DNA from: an uncultured Prevotellaceae bacterium
Lineage (GTDB): Bacteria > Bacteroidota > Bacteroidia > Bacteroidales > Muribaculaceae
Assembly (NCBI GenBank): GCA_905210415.1
Contig: CAJLWM010000017.1
Location: forward strand, 1 to 31,841
Length of the DNA stretch: 31,841 bases
Direction of reading: 5' to 3'
Program-made: the position numbers and the translations under genes
Part shown: piece by piece, positions 24,454-31,841 of the stretch
Position numbering within the stretch: the first letter of the stretch is position 1
Layout: every line of letters starts with the position of its first letter
Notes under the pieces: generated by a model
Databases searched by the model: none
What the model was told of the DNA's origin: nothing
Seen by the model: the letters and a program-made list of their open reading frames with translations, nothing else

Positions 24454-25146
24454 TTAGTCGATTGATTTTACTATTAGATTATTGTTGATAACTTGAAATT
24501 TCACTTCGTGTCCGCCGAATTTCATGCCATAGATGCGTTCTGGATCGTGTTGATAGCGAGGACGCGGGTCGCAAGCCAGCACTCCGCGCAGGGCGTGGAG
24601 TGTCTGAGTCGATATTCGCTTTGTGAATTCGTCGGGGATAGTAACGTCGAGCAGCTGCATTCCGTTGCCCGTGTCGGTAAATCCGCCGGTGGCTTCGGGA
24701 TGGCTGTCGGTGTAGGGCAAATATGGCTTGATGTCGATGATTGGGGTGCCGTTCATCAGGTCGGCGCCGGCCACGATAATGGCAGGGGCGTCGCCTGACG
24801 TATAGTCAATGTCGATGAGTTTCACCGAAGAAAGTCCTAATGAGTTGGGGCGGAACGGAGAACGCGTAGCGAATACTCCCATGCGAGTGTTGCCGCCAAG
24901 CCGCGGTGGTCGCACCGTTGGGCTCCATGATGCCTGTTTTGCTTCAGAAAATTGCCAGATCAGCCAAAGGTGAGAAAAGCCTTCTAATCCTCGTAGCGCG
25001 TCGGCGTTGCGGTATTCTGACTCAAAAACAATTCGGCCGCGCAACTGGTCTACGATGCCGCTTTGGCGAGGTATGCCGAATTTTGTGTTGAACTCGGTGT
25101 GAATATGTGCTATTACCTTAATTATATCGCTGTCAGCGTTTGACAT
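24454..25146 (-). CDS. trmO: tRNA (N6-threonylcarbamoyladenosine37-N6)-methyltransferase TrmO
   Basis: SAM-dependent N6-methylation of t6A37 in threonine tRNA, giving m6t6A. The 230 residues belong to the TsaA/UPF0066 family, a beta-barrel methyltransferase class. The motifs are FGIPRQSG near 23, MGVFATRSPFRPNSLGLS near 90-107 (SAM and tRNA binding), DIKPYLPYTD near 138, and DPRPRYQ in the C-terminal TrmO extension near 193. It is the first gene of a two-gene unit with the antiporter. The promoter is not obvious; a candidate small RNA on the opposite strand starts close to its 5' end. Confidence 0.93.
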   Translation of the reverse strand: MSNADSDIIKVIAHIHTEFNTKFGIPRQSGIVDQLRGRIVFESEYRNADALRGLEGFSHLWLIWQFSEAKQASWSPTVRPPRLGGNTRMGVFATRSPFRPNSLGLSSVKLIDIDYTSGDAPAIIVAGADLMNGTPIIDIKPYLPYTDSHPEATGGFTDTGNGMQLLDVTIPDEFTKRISTQTLHALRGVLACDPRPRYQHDPERIYGMKFGGHEVKFQVINNNLIVKSID

Positions 25147-25197
25147 ACACTCTTTGTTAAAAACAGTTAAAAGAATTGATTTTTCTCTTGTTTTGTT

Positions 25198-25227
25198 TTG
25201 CAGATTTGTAGGATGTTATTAAATTTG
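25198..25227 (+). promoter_or_regulatory. promoter of a candidate small RNA
   Basis: Plus-strand TTG at 25198-25200, 19-nt spacer, TAAATTTG at 25220-25227, located between two minus-strand genes and with no plus-strand gene downstream. Confidence 0.5.
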
Positions 25228-25232
25228 TAACG

Positions 25233-25297
25233 TGTTTTTCATGGTATTAGATTTAAGGTTAACGAGATTGGTTGTCGTGAGACAATCAATTTTTTTT
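25233..25297 (+). ncRNA. candidate small RNA between trmO and tatC
   Basis: A consensus promoter (25198-25227) would start a transcript near 25233. It ends in an intrinsic terminator: a 9-bp stem (25268-25276 with 25281-25289, one G-T), GTGA tetraloop and eight Ts (25290-25297). The product would be about 65 nt, on the strand opposite to both neighbours. It does not resemble any RNA family I know. A 44-codon reading frame starts at 25241 but runs through the terminator, which argues against coding. Confidence 0.4.
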
Positions 25298-25304
25298 GTA
25301 TCTA

Positions 25305-25351
25305 TACGAAACACATTGTCAGATTTTATTGTTCTGACAATGTGTTTCGTA
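25305..25351. repeat. perfect 19-bp inverted repeat downstream of tatC
   Basis: Arms 25305-25323 and 25333-25351 are exact reverse complements around a 9-nt loop, starting 7 bp after the tatC stop codon. Neither side carries a T-run in the right orientation for a classical terminator. It may still end or protect the tatC mRNA. Confidence 0.85.
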
Positions 25352-25358
25352 GGTAGAA

Positions 25359-26195
25359 TTAATTCTCTGTTGTAGTCTCTTCTGTAGGGACTTCGTCTTT
25401 TTTCACCAACAAGGCGCTTGCCTCATAGAGCAAGTATAGTGGCATAAACACTGCTATCATAGAGAATGGGTCGCTTGGCGTGATGATAGCCGACATTATT
25501 AGGAGTATCACCACTGCATGACGGCGATATCGCGAAAAGAAACTGCGTCGCACCAATCCTATGCGCGAAAGCAGCATGGATAAGAGTGGTAATTCAAACA
25601 CTATGCCCATAGTGAAGTTGAGCGAGAGGAAAGTGTCGATATAGCTATCAAGCGATATCTGATTAGGCACCAATTCGCTCACATGATAGTCGGCGAAAAA
25701 CCTTAGAGAAAATGGAAATACGATAAAATATCCCACTGCTATGCCCATAAAGAACAGCATATTGCCAATCAGAAACACCGTTCTGGCATTTTTTCTCTCA
25801 TTGATATAGAGAGCGGGACTTACGAATTGCCACAATATATACACCACCATAGGGAAGGAAAGCACGAGTGCCAACCAAAACGATGTGGACATGTGTATAT
25901 AAAACTGTGAAGCAAGTTGTATGTTGATGAGATCGACGTGAAAGTCGGCGGCGCTGAATCCGCTGAGTCCAGGCACGTATTTAGCTATCTGGCCCAGCCA
26001 CTGGTATAGGATGAAATTGCCGTTGCATGGCGCAAGAATCACATAGTCGAATAATTCCGGCATATAGATAAACAAGACTATTGCCACTACTATAAGTATA
26101 CCAATAATCTTAAATAGGGTCATGCGCAGAGCCTCCACATGATCCCAAAACGACATTTCTGATATATCCCGTTGATTGTTGTCTTCCAAGTGCAA
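25359..26195 (-). CDS. tatC: Sec-independent protein translocase TatC
   Basis: Multispanning receptor for twin-arginine signal peptides in the inner membrane. The 278 residues show about six transmembrane segments. The N-terminal cytoplasmic motif is MSFWDHVEALRMTLFK, the family's HLEELR region, and further landmarks are FVSPALYINERKNAR and SAIITPSDPFSM near the end. The C-terminal tail is acidic and rich in Thr/Glu. It lies 51 bp downstream of tatA on the same strand; no separate tatB is seen, consistent with a minimal TatAC system. Confidence 0.96.
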   Translation of the reverse strand: MHLEDNNQRDISEMSFWDHVEALRMTLFKIIGILIVVAIVLFIYMPELFDYVILAPCNGNFILYQWLGQIAKYVPGLSGFSAADFHVDLINIQLASQFYIHMSTSFWLALVLSFPMVVYILWQFVSPALYINERKNARTVFLIGNMLFFMGIAVGYFIVFPFSLRFFADYHVSELVPNQISLDSYIDTFLSLNFTMGIVFELPLLSMLLSRIGLVRRSFFSRYRRHAVVILLIMSAIITPSDPFSMIAVFMPLYLLYEASALLVKKDEVPTEETTTEN

Positions 26196-26246
26196 ACTAT
26201 ATGCTTAATTGTGTATGCCGATAGGCTTGGGTTGCTTGTCGGCTGA

Positions 26247-26465
26247 TTATTCTTCGGTTTTGCTTTTCTCTTTCTTTTGTGGTTCGCAAGGGTTTTCTAT
26301 CTCTTCTTGAATGTCGTTGATGCCATCTTTGAAGCTTCTTACTCCTTTTCCAAGTCCTTTCATCAATTCTGGTATTTTTTTACCTCCGAATAGCAAAAGC
26401 ACTACAAGTACAATAATGAGAATCTCTCCTCCTCCCAAATTGAATAACAAAAATAAATTGCTCAT
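26247..26465 (-). CDS. tatA: Sec-independent protein translocase TatA
   Basis: A 72-residue pore-forming subunit of the twin-arginine translocase. It has one N-terminal transmembrane helix ([20 protein letters not shown]), the hinge [16 protein letters not shown], an amphipathic helix, and a charged tail ending KKEKSKTEE. Its length and FG hinge fit TatA/TatE rather than TatB. A minus-strand -7 box TATCTTTG lies at 26512-26505, about 40 bp upstream, divergent from the fabD promoter. Confidence 0.95.
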   Translation of the reverse strand: MSNLFLLFNLGGGEILIIVLVVLLLFGGKKIPELMKGLGKGVRSFKDGINDIQEEIENPCEPQKKEKSKTEE

Positions 26466-26554
26466 AATCAGTAAAAGTATTAAAGTTGTTAGTTACTATT
26501 TATGCAAAGATAAATATTTTTGACGAAAAAAGGGTAAAAGACACTAAAAATAAT

Positions 26555-26562
26555 TATCTTTG
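26555..26562 (+). promoter_or_regulatory. -7 box of fabD
   Basis: TATCTTTG followed by C lies 51 bp before the ATG and about 43 bp from the oppositely directed -7 box of tatA. A clear -33 TTG is missing from both. Confidence 0.5.
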
Positions 26563-26612
26563 CAGCCTAAATATATAAAGAACACTATAATATAATTTTT
26601 TAAGGTAAAAGA

Positions 26613-27500
26613 ATGAAAGCATTTGTATTTCCTGGTCAAGGCGCTCAATTCGTGGGAATGGGTAAGGACCTCTACGAAAACGACGCCGAAGCACGTGAAA
26701 TGTTTGAAAAGGCTAATGAGATTTTAGGTTTTAGAATTACTGACTTGATGTTTGAAGGTACTCCAGAAGACCTCAAGCAAACCAAGGTGACACAACCTGC
26801 AGTATTCCTTCACTCTGTGATTTTGGCTAAGACTCTCGGCGAAGAGTTCAACCCAAGTATGGTGGCAGGTCACTCTCTTGGCGAATTTTCTGCTCTTGTT
26901 GCTGCTGGCGCAATGTCGTTTGAAGACGGCTTGAAGCTTGTGTCGAAGCGTGCAATGGCTATGCAGAAGGCTTGTGAGGCTGCTCCTTCTACTATGGCTG
27001 CTATCATTGGTTTGCCTGACGAGAAGATTGAAGAAATCTGCGCAGAAATCAACGAGGATGGCAATGTAGTGGTTCCTGCCAACTACAACAATCCTGGCCA
27101 ATTGGTAATCTCTGGTAATGTTGAGGCTGTGAATGTCGCTTGCGAAAAACTCAAGGAAGCCGGTGCAAAGCGTGCTCTCGTGTTGCCAGTGGGTGGTGCT
27201 TTCCACTCTCCTCTGATGCAACCTGCTAAGGATGAACTCCAAGCTGCTATCGAAAACACTGAATTCATCGAACCAAAGTGCCCTGTTTATCAAAACGTTG
27301 ATGCTAAGGCTCACACTTGCCCAGCTGAAATCAAGGCTAACCTTATCGCTCAACTCACTGCTCCAGTGAAGTGGACTTATGAGGTACAGAATATGATTGC
27401 CGATGGCGCTACTGACTTTACAGAATGTGGTCCTGGCAAGGCTCTTCAAGGTATGATTGCTAAGATTAGCCGCGAAGTTGCAATCTCAGGTATTCAATAA
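26613..27500 (+). CDS. fabD: malonyl-CoA:ACP transacylase
   Basis: Loads malonyl groups onto acyl carrier protein for fatty acid elongation. The 295 residues are the normal FabD length. The oxyanion-hole region GQGAQ is at 8-12, the nucleophile Ser88 is in GHSLGE, Arg113 follows for the malonyl carboxylate, and the catalytic His198 lies in GGAFHSPLM. The start is preceded by AGGT only; initiation seems to rely on an A-rich leader. It is not next to other fab genes and has its own terminator. Confidence 0.97.
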   Translation: MKAFVFPGQGAQFVGMGKDLYENDAEAREMFEKANEILGFRITDLMFEGTPEDLKQTKVTQPAVFLHSVILAKTLGEEFNPSMVAGHSLGEFSALVAAGAMSFEDGLKLVSKRAMAMQKACEAAPSTMAAIIGLPDEKIEEICAEINEDGNVVVPANYNNPGQLVISGNVEAVNVACEKLKEAGAKRALVLPVGGAFHSPLMQPAKDELQAAIENTEFIEPKCPVYQNVDAKAHTCPAEIKANLIAQLTAPVKWTYEVQNMIADGATDFTECGPGKALQGMIAKISREVAISGIQ

Positions 27501-27530
27501 TTTCGTAGATAATCATCTGTAATGAAATAT

Positions 27531-27578
27531 GTGGTGCAGGTTCAATCAATGATTTGAGCCTGCACCACTTTCGCTTTT
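27531..27578 (+). terminator. terminator of fabD
   Basis: A 15-bp stem (GTGGTGCAGG arm at 27531-27540 with 27559-27568, plus five further pairs) closes a short loop. It is followed by T-rich sequence (TTTCGCTTTTTT). Confidence 0.8.
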
Positions 27579-27717
27579 TTACAAGTGTTCGGATGAGGAA
27601 TCTGTAATGAAATTAACAATTATTAACCCGGCGCGGTGTCATTTTTAGGGTATTTTTGCGTCTAATGGGTGTAATGATTGTGAAAATCGAAACTAAAATA
27701 AATATAAATATTTAAAA

Positions 27718-30534
27718 ATGAGAAGTTTGAAGAAACTTATGCTGGTCGCTTTGTTTGCGATCGGTATGCTGCCAATGACTGCATCGGCACAAAGTGAATC
27801 AACTTTGCCTGTCGACAAAGCAGTCCGTACAGGCAAATTGGCTAATGGCTTGACTTATTACATTCGCCACAACGAATATCCTAAGGGTCAGGCTGAGTTT
27901 TATATCGCACAAAAGGTGGGTTCGATTGTTGAGGAAGACAATCAACGTGGCTTGGCTCACTTCTTGGAGCACATGTGCTTCAATGGCACTAAGAGCTTTA
28001 AGGGCAACGAAATGCTCAAGTGGTGTGAGAGTGTAGGTATCAAATTCGGTCAAAACATCAATGCCGCTACCGGTGTTGACCAGACTGTATATAATATATC
28101 TAAGGTGCCAACTGCTCGTGTGGGCGTTCAAGACACTTGCTTGCTTATCCTTCGCGAGTGGGCTGATGGTTTGCTCCTCGATAATGAGGAAATCGACGCT
28201 GAACGCAAGGTTATCCACGAAGAATGGCGTTCGCGCATGGTGGGCCAGATGCGTATCCTCGAAAATCTTTTGCCTACCATCTATCCTGGCACTAAATATG
28301 GCTATCGCTTGCCAATCGGCACTATGGAGGTGGTTGACAACTTCCCATATCAAGCATTGCGCGACTACTATGAGACTTGGTATCGTCCAGATTTGCAAGG
28401 CATAATGATTGTGGGTGATGTTGATGTTGATCGCATTGAGGCTAAGGTTAAGGAATTGTTCTCTGAAATCAAGATGCCAGAAAACGCTAAGAAGCGTGAA
28501 TATTTTGAGGTGCCTGACAACAAGGAGACAATCTATGCTATCGGCACCGATAAGGAGCAACCTTCTGCTATTATTGAGGTGATGTATAAGCACCCAGCAT
28601 TCCCTGATTCGTTGAAGAACGATGCTCAATATCTTGGCTACAAGTATCTGTTTGATATGGCTGCAAGCATGATGAATGCTCGTTTCAGCGAAATGGCTTC
28701 TAAGCCAGATGCTAAGTTTGCTTACGCTGGCATGAGCGATGGCGAATTCTTGATTGCAAAGACTAAGGATGCTATGACTTTCGTGGCTTTGGCTAAGAAC
28801 AACGACGTTGATGCTGCTTATCGCGCTCTTAACACCGAGATTGCCCGCGTGAAGAAATATGGCTTCTTGCAATCGGAATATTTGCGTGCTCGTGAGGAAT
28901 ATCTTTCAACCCTTGAGAAGGCATACAACAACCGCAATCAGCAAAACTCTGGCGCTCTTGTGCAAGAATACGTGCAAAACTTCTTGTCGGGTGAACCTAT
29001 CCCAGGCATCGAATATGAATATAGCTTGATGAATATGATTGCTAAGAGCATTCCTGTTGTGGCAATCAATCAGGTGATGCAACAAGTTATCGGCGATGAA
29101 AACCGCGTGGTGATAGCAATGCTTCCTGACGCTGAAGGCATGAAGGTGCCTACGAAGGAAAGCTGCATGCAGATTGAGAAGGAAGTGGCTGAAAGCAACA
29201 TCGAAGAATATGTTGATAATGTTAAGACCGAACCTCTCATCGCTTCTCTTCCAGCTAAGGGTAAGATTGTGAAGGAAACATATAATAAGGAATTTGATGC
29301 TAAGGAATGGACTTTGAGCAATGGTGCTAAGGTGATTGCTAAGAAGACTGATTTCAAGGCCGACGAAATTCTTCTTTATGCAGTGGCTAAGGGTGGCGTA
29401 AGCACTCTTCCTGAAAAGGATGCCAACAATGTGAGTGTGCTTCCTCTTGCTATGTCGCAACGTGGTCTTGGTTCGTTCAATTCCAACGACCTTGAGAAGT
29501 ATCTTGCTGGTAAGCAAGCAAGCTTGAGCTATAGCGCCGATGGCACATACACCCGCAGCATCAGTGGTTCTACTACTCCTAAGGATTTGAAGACCATGAT
29601 GGAGATGCTCTATATGTCGTTTGTTGGTTTGCACTTCGACAAGACTGAATTTGCCGCTTTGCAAAATCAATATGCTTCTTTGTTGCAAAATCAGGTGAAC
29701 ACTCCAGAATATGTGTTCCAAACTCGTTTGGCTAAGGCTTTGTATAAGTCGCCATTCAGCCAGATGCTCACAGTGGAGGGAATCAAGAGCGCCGATTGTG
29801 CTCGTGTTGAGGCTATCGCACAAAATGCTTATAGCAATGCTGCTGAGTTTACTTTCGTATTCTCGGGTAATTTCGATGAGACACAACTCAAGGAGTATGT
29901 TGAGCAATACATCGCTACAATGCCAGCCAACGCGAAGAAGATTGCTAAGGTGAAACTTGCTGGTATGGATGTAAATCCTGGCACTGCTACTCAGACATCT
30001 ACTTATAAGATGCAGACCGAGCAAACTTATGGCTCATTCATCGTGTCGGCAAACTTGCCATTCACACAAAAGAATAGCTTCCTCACACAGGTTGCATCAC
30101 AGATCCTCACCGCTCGTTTCTTGGAACAAATTCGTGAAAAGGAGGGTGCTACCTACAGCGTTTGGACTAATGGTTCAATGTCGCGCATCGCTGATTTCAA
30201 CGTTACTTTCAACACCACTTTGCCAATGAAGCCTGAAAAGAAAGATCGCGTTGTGGAAATCGTGAAGGCCGAATTCAACAATCTTGCTAACGACTGCAAC
30301 GAAACTGAGTTGGGCAAGGTTAAGGAATATATGGTGAAGGATATCACTGAAAGCCGCAAGAAAAACGGTAATTGGGTGGCTAACATCGCAAACTCTACAC
30401 TCAATGGCGTGGATATGCTCAAGGATGCTGAAAACGTGATTAACAGTATCACTGTTGACGACGTGAAGCAATATATTAAGAGCGTGGTATCTCAGGGCAA
30501 CTTCCAAATCTATTTGATGGATCCAGAGAAATAA
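27718..30534 (+). CDS. secreted M16 family zinc metallopeptidase
   Basis: Pitrilysin/insulinase-type peptidase of 938 residues with a signal peptide (MRSLKKLMLVALFAIGMLPM, then TASAQ), so probably periplasmic. The N-terminal half carries the inverted zinc motif HFLEH (His81, Glu84, His85) and the third ligand Glu162, 77 residues later as in pitrilysin. The C-terminal half is a degenerate M16 repeat with the substrate-binding Arg/Tyr pair in REKEGATYSVW. Such fused M16 proteins degrade oligopeptides in a closed chamber. A -7 box TATTTTTG is at 27651-27658, about 60 bp upstream, without a -33 TTG. Codon bias suggests high expression. It is monocistronic. Confidence 0.94.
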   Translation: MRSLKKLMLVALFAIGMLPMTASAQSESTLPVDKAVRTGKLANGLTYYIRHNEYPKGQAEFYIAQKVGSIVEEDNQRGLAHFLEHMCFNGTKSFKGNEMLKWCESVGIKFGQNINAATGVDQTVYNISKVPTARVGVQDTCLLILREWADGLLLDNEEIDAERKVIHEEWRSRMVGQMRILENLLPTIYPGTKYGYRLPIGTMEVVDNFPYQALRDYYETWYRPDLQGIMIVGDVDVDRIEAKVKELFSEIKMPENAKKREYFEVPDNKETIYAIGTDKEQPSAIIEVMYKHPAFPDSLKNDAQYLGYKYLFDMAASMMNARFSEMASKPDAKFAYAGMSDGEFLIAKTKDAMTFVALAKNNDVDAAYRALNTEIARVKKYGFLQSEYLRAREEYLSTLEKAYNNRNQQNSGALVQEYVQNFLSGEPIPGIEYEYSLMNMIAKSIPVVAINQVMQQVIGDENRVVIAMLPDAEGMKVPTKESCMQIEKEVAESNIEEYVDNVKTEPLIASLPAKGKIVKETYNKEFDAKEWTLSNGAKVIAKKTDFKADEILLYAVAKGGVSTLPEKDANNVSVLPLAMSQRGLGSFNSNDLEKYLAGKQASLSYSADGTYTRSISGSTTPKDLKTMMEMLYMSFVGLHFDKTEFAALQNQYASLLQNQVNTPEYVFQTRLAKALYKSPFSQMLTVEGIKSADCARVEAIAQNAYSNAAEFTFVFSGNFDETQLKEYVEQYIATMPANAKKIAKVKLAGMDVNPGTATQTSTYKMQTEQTYGSFIVSANLPFTQKNSFLTQVASQILTARFLEQIREKEGATYSVWTNGSMSRIADFNVTFNTTLPMKPEKKDRVVEIVKAEFNNLANDCNETELGKVKEYMVKDITESRKKNGNWVANIANSTLNGVDMLKDAENVINSITVDDVKQYIKSVVSQGNFQIYLMDPEK

Positions 30535-30581
30535 TTGGTTAAACCTATCTTTGATGATATTTTCGGCGTCAGCTCGATTCT

Positions 30582-30607
30582 TTTCGGGCGGGCACCGAAA
30601 TTTTTTT
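30582..30607 (+). terminator. terminator of the M16 peptidase gene
   Basis: A 6-bp stem TTTCGG/CCGAAA with a 7-nt loop is directly followed by seven Ts, about 48 bp after the stop codon. Confidence 0.7.
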
Positions 30608-30737
30608 AGTGGTTGGATGATGGTGGGTGTGTCGCCAAGTCGCAATATAAAAGTGTAGAAAAACATTGCATTTTTGCTGAGGTGCGGTGAATGTGTGGTA
30701 AATTTGCAGTCGGAAATTTTTAAATGATATATTATAT

Positions 30738-31334
30738 ATGTTACAAATACAAGATGCACTTGTGAGTCTCGACCTCGTTGAGCGCTTTTTTCTATGTGAT
30801 TTGGATACTTGCCGCGGAGAATGCTGCATTGAGGGCGATGCCGGTGCGCCGATTACTGATGAAGAGGCTGAAACCATTCGACGAATATTGCCTGAGATAT
30901 GGGACGACCTTTTGCCTCGTGCAAAAAAGCAGATTGAGGAGAATGGCGTAGACTATATAGATGAGGAAGGCGATAGGGTGACGCAAATCATCGACGGTAA
31001 AAATTGTGTGTTCACTTGTTATGGCGAGAACGGTATGTGCTACTGCGCTATCGAAAAAGCCTATCGCAAGGGCAGGATTGATTTTTACAAACCTATATCT
31101 TGCCACCTCTATCCAGTGCGCTTAAAAGAATATCCTACTTTCACGGCTGTCAACTGCCATCGATGGAAGATTTGCAAGTGCGCCGAGGTGCTTGGCAGGG
31201 AAAAAGGTGTGCGCGCATATCAATTTTTGAAAGAACCGTTGATTCGCCGATTCGGTAAAGAGTGGTATGAGGAGCTGTGTCTCACATGCGAGATGTATCT
31301 TAAAGAATACGGTGATTCGGCGAATGAAGAGTAA
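30738..31334 (+). CDS. DUF3109 family cysteine-rich protein
   Basis: A 198-residue cytoplasmic protein of unknown function, common in Bacteroidetes. It is rich in cysteines arranged as in iron-sulfur or zinc proteins: CRGECC near 25-30, CVFTC near 90, MCYC near 101, CHLYP near 122, NCHRWKICKC near 139-148 and LCLTCEMY near the C-terminus. These resemble the YkgJ-type zinc/iron chelatase-like group. A promoter-like TTG at 30674-30676 and TAAATTTG at 30699-30706 precede it with a slightly long 22-nt spacer. The ATG at 30738 leads directly into the conserved domain. The rRNA operon follows on the same strand with its own promoter. Confidence 0.88.
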   Translation: MLQIQDALVSLDLVERFFLCDLDTCRGECCIEGDAGAPITDEEAETIRRILPEIWDDLLPRAKKQIEENGVDYIDEEGDRVTQIIDGKNCVFTCYGENGMCYCAIEKAYRKGRIDFYKPISCHLYPVRLKEYPTFTAVNCHRWKICKCAEVLGREKGVRAYQFLKEPLIRRFGKEWYEELCLTCEMYLKEYGDSANEE

Positions 31335-31457
31335 TGGAGAGTGTTGCCGAAATTTTACTGAAAATTTTTTAAAAATTTTTTTTGAGTGCAAGTTGTTGTG
31401 CTATTGTCTGTTGAGGCAGGCGAGGTAAAAAAGTTTAAAATTTCTTTCCAAAATATT

Positions 31458-31487
31458 TTGTGGGTTCGGAAATTTGGCATAACTTTG
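31458..31487 (+). promoter_or_regulatory. promoter of the rRNA operon
   Basis: TTG at 31458-31460, 19-nt spacer, TAACTTTG at 31480-31487 followed by C. The AT-rich sequence upstream (31360-31455, many A and T tracts) would suit an UP element. Confidence 0.8.
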
Positions 31488-31805
31488 CACTCGCTTTCGG
31501 GAATGAGGCCGACGGCCAAGAGGTCCCGACGAGCGATGAAAGGTCATTGAAATTCTTGCTTTTAAGACGAAAGTAGTACAAAGGAAATACAGGAGACAAG
31601 GTAAAAAATGTCAAGTGAAGTTTCCGTCAATGCTTGAGTGAAACACGAGACAGGTTAACACAAAGATTAACACGATAAGCGAAGGACTCTTGACCGATGG
31701 GGCAGACGTATTCGGCGGTATCTCTTGGGGCCGCGCGGACTTTACGAGTGAAAGCAGTAAGGCGCAGCGTGACAACAAACAAGGAAAAAAAGAAGACAAG
31801 ATACA
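31488..31805 (+). other. rRNA operon leader
   Basis: About 315 bp between the promoter and the 16S gene with no convincing gene on either strand. TTGCTTTTAAG near 31556 is only a loose match to an antitermination boxA. The RNase III processing stem cannot be verified because its partner lies beyond the window. Confidence 0.6.
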
Positions 31806-31841
31806 ACAACGAAGAGTTTGATCCTGGCTCAGGATGAACGC
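31806..31841 (+). rRNA. 16S ribosomal RNA, 5' end only
   Basis: GAAGAGTTTGATCCTGGCTC at 31811-31830 is the universal 5' region of 16S rRNA, followed by AGGATGAACGC. The mature 5' end is placed by comparison with Escherichia coli and may be off by a few bases. The gene is cut by the window edge. Confidence 0.97.

Noticed and set aside
25241..25375. 44-codon plus-strand frame between trmO and tatC
   Set aside because: It runs through an intrinsic terminator and a perfect inverted repeat and overlaps the tatC end. The region is better explained by a short non-coding RNA.
27799..30024. Two long minus-strand reading frames (357 and 372 codons) opposite the M16 peptidase
   Set aside because: They are antisense shadows of a highly codon-biased gene with intact catalytic motifs. 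They show no protein-family motifs, signal peptide or promoter.

Overview
The window comes from a member of the Bacteroidota, most likely a gut Bacteroidales (Muribaculaceae/Prevotella/Bacteroides relatives). Four observations point there. Promoters follow the Bacteroidetes primary-sigma pattern (TTG, 19-20 nt, TAnnTTTG) in front of many genes. Shine-Dalgarno sequences are nearly absent. Families typical of Bacteroidales are present (DUF4491, DUF3109, a T9SS-tail-like protein, a large secreted M16 peptidase). The 16S rRNA gene that begins at the right edge is of the expected type. Species cannot be fixed from this sequence alone.

Layout, left to right. Bases 1-240 hold no gene I can name. guaA (GMP synthase, minus) is followed by a minus-strand queuosine-precursor operon in the order queF-queC-queD-queE, with a clear promoter and a leader of about 215 nt. 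Divergent from it lies a KefB-type cation/proton antiporter with two RCK_C domains. A bidirectional terminator separates that gene from tRNA-Pro(GGG). Then come class II fructose-bisphosphate aldolase (minus), and a two-gene accessory cassette on the minus strand: a B12-binding-type radical SAM enzyme and a family 2 glycosyltransferase.

The middle carries speA (arginine decarboxylase), truA, an Hsp20 gene, tRNA-Ala(GGC), a TraB/GumN-family lipoprotein-like or periplasmic protein (minus), an acyltransferase-3 membrane protein and rpsA (ribosomal protein S1, six S1 repeats). After rpsA is an unusual stretch with three promoter-like repeat units at a 76-77 bp period, the last of which drives a DUF4491 membrane protein. 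A very small secreted protein made almost only of a T9SS-tail-like domain follows, then ilvE.

The right third has a secreted two-domain hydrolase (class C beta-lactamase-like plus SGNH esterase), a CaCA antiporter and trmO, a predicted small RNA on the opposite strand, the tatA-tatC operon, fabD, a large M16 peptidase, a DUF3109 protein, and the promoter, leader and first bases of a ribosomal RNA operon.

Most of the window is housekeeping. Functional links are seen in the queuosine operon (four consecutive steps to preQ1), the tatA-tatC pair, the radical SAM/glycosyltransferase pair and the antiporter/trmO pair. No CRISPR array, transposase, prophage or defence system was found. The best candidates for something undescribed are the promoter/hairpin repeats at 18950-19133, the small RNA at about 25233-25297, the tandem 12-mers at the rpsA start, and the tail-only secreted protein with an A7/short-uORF start.
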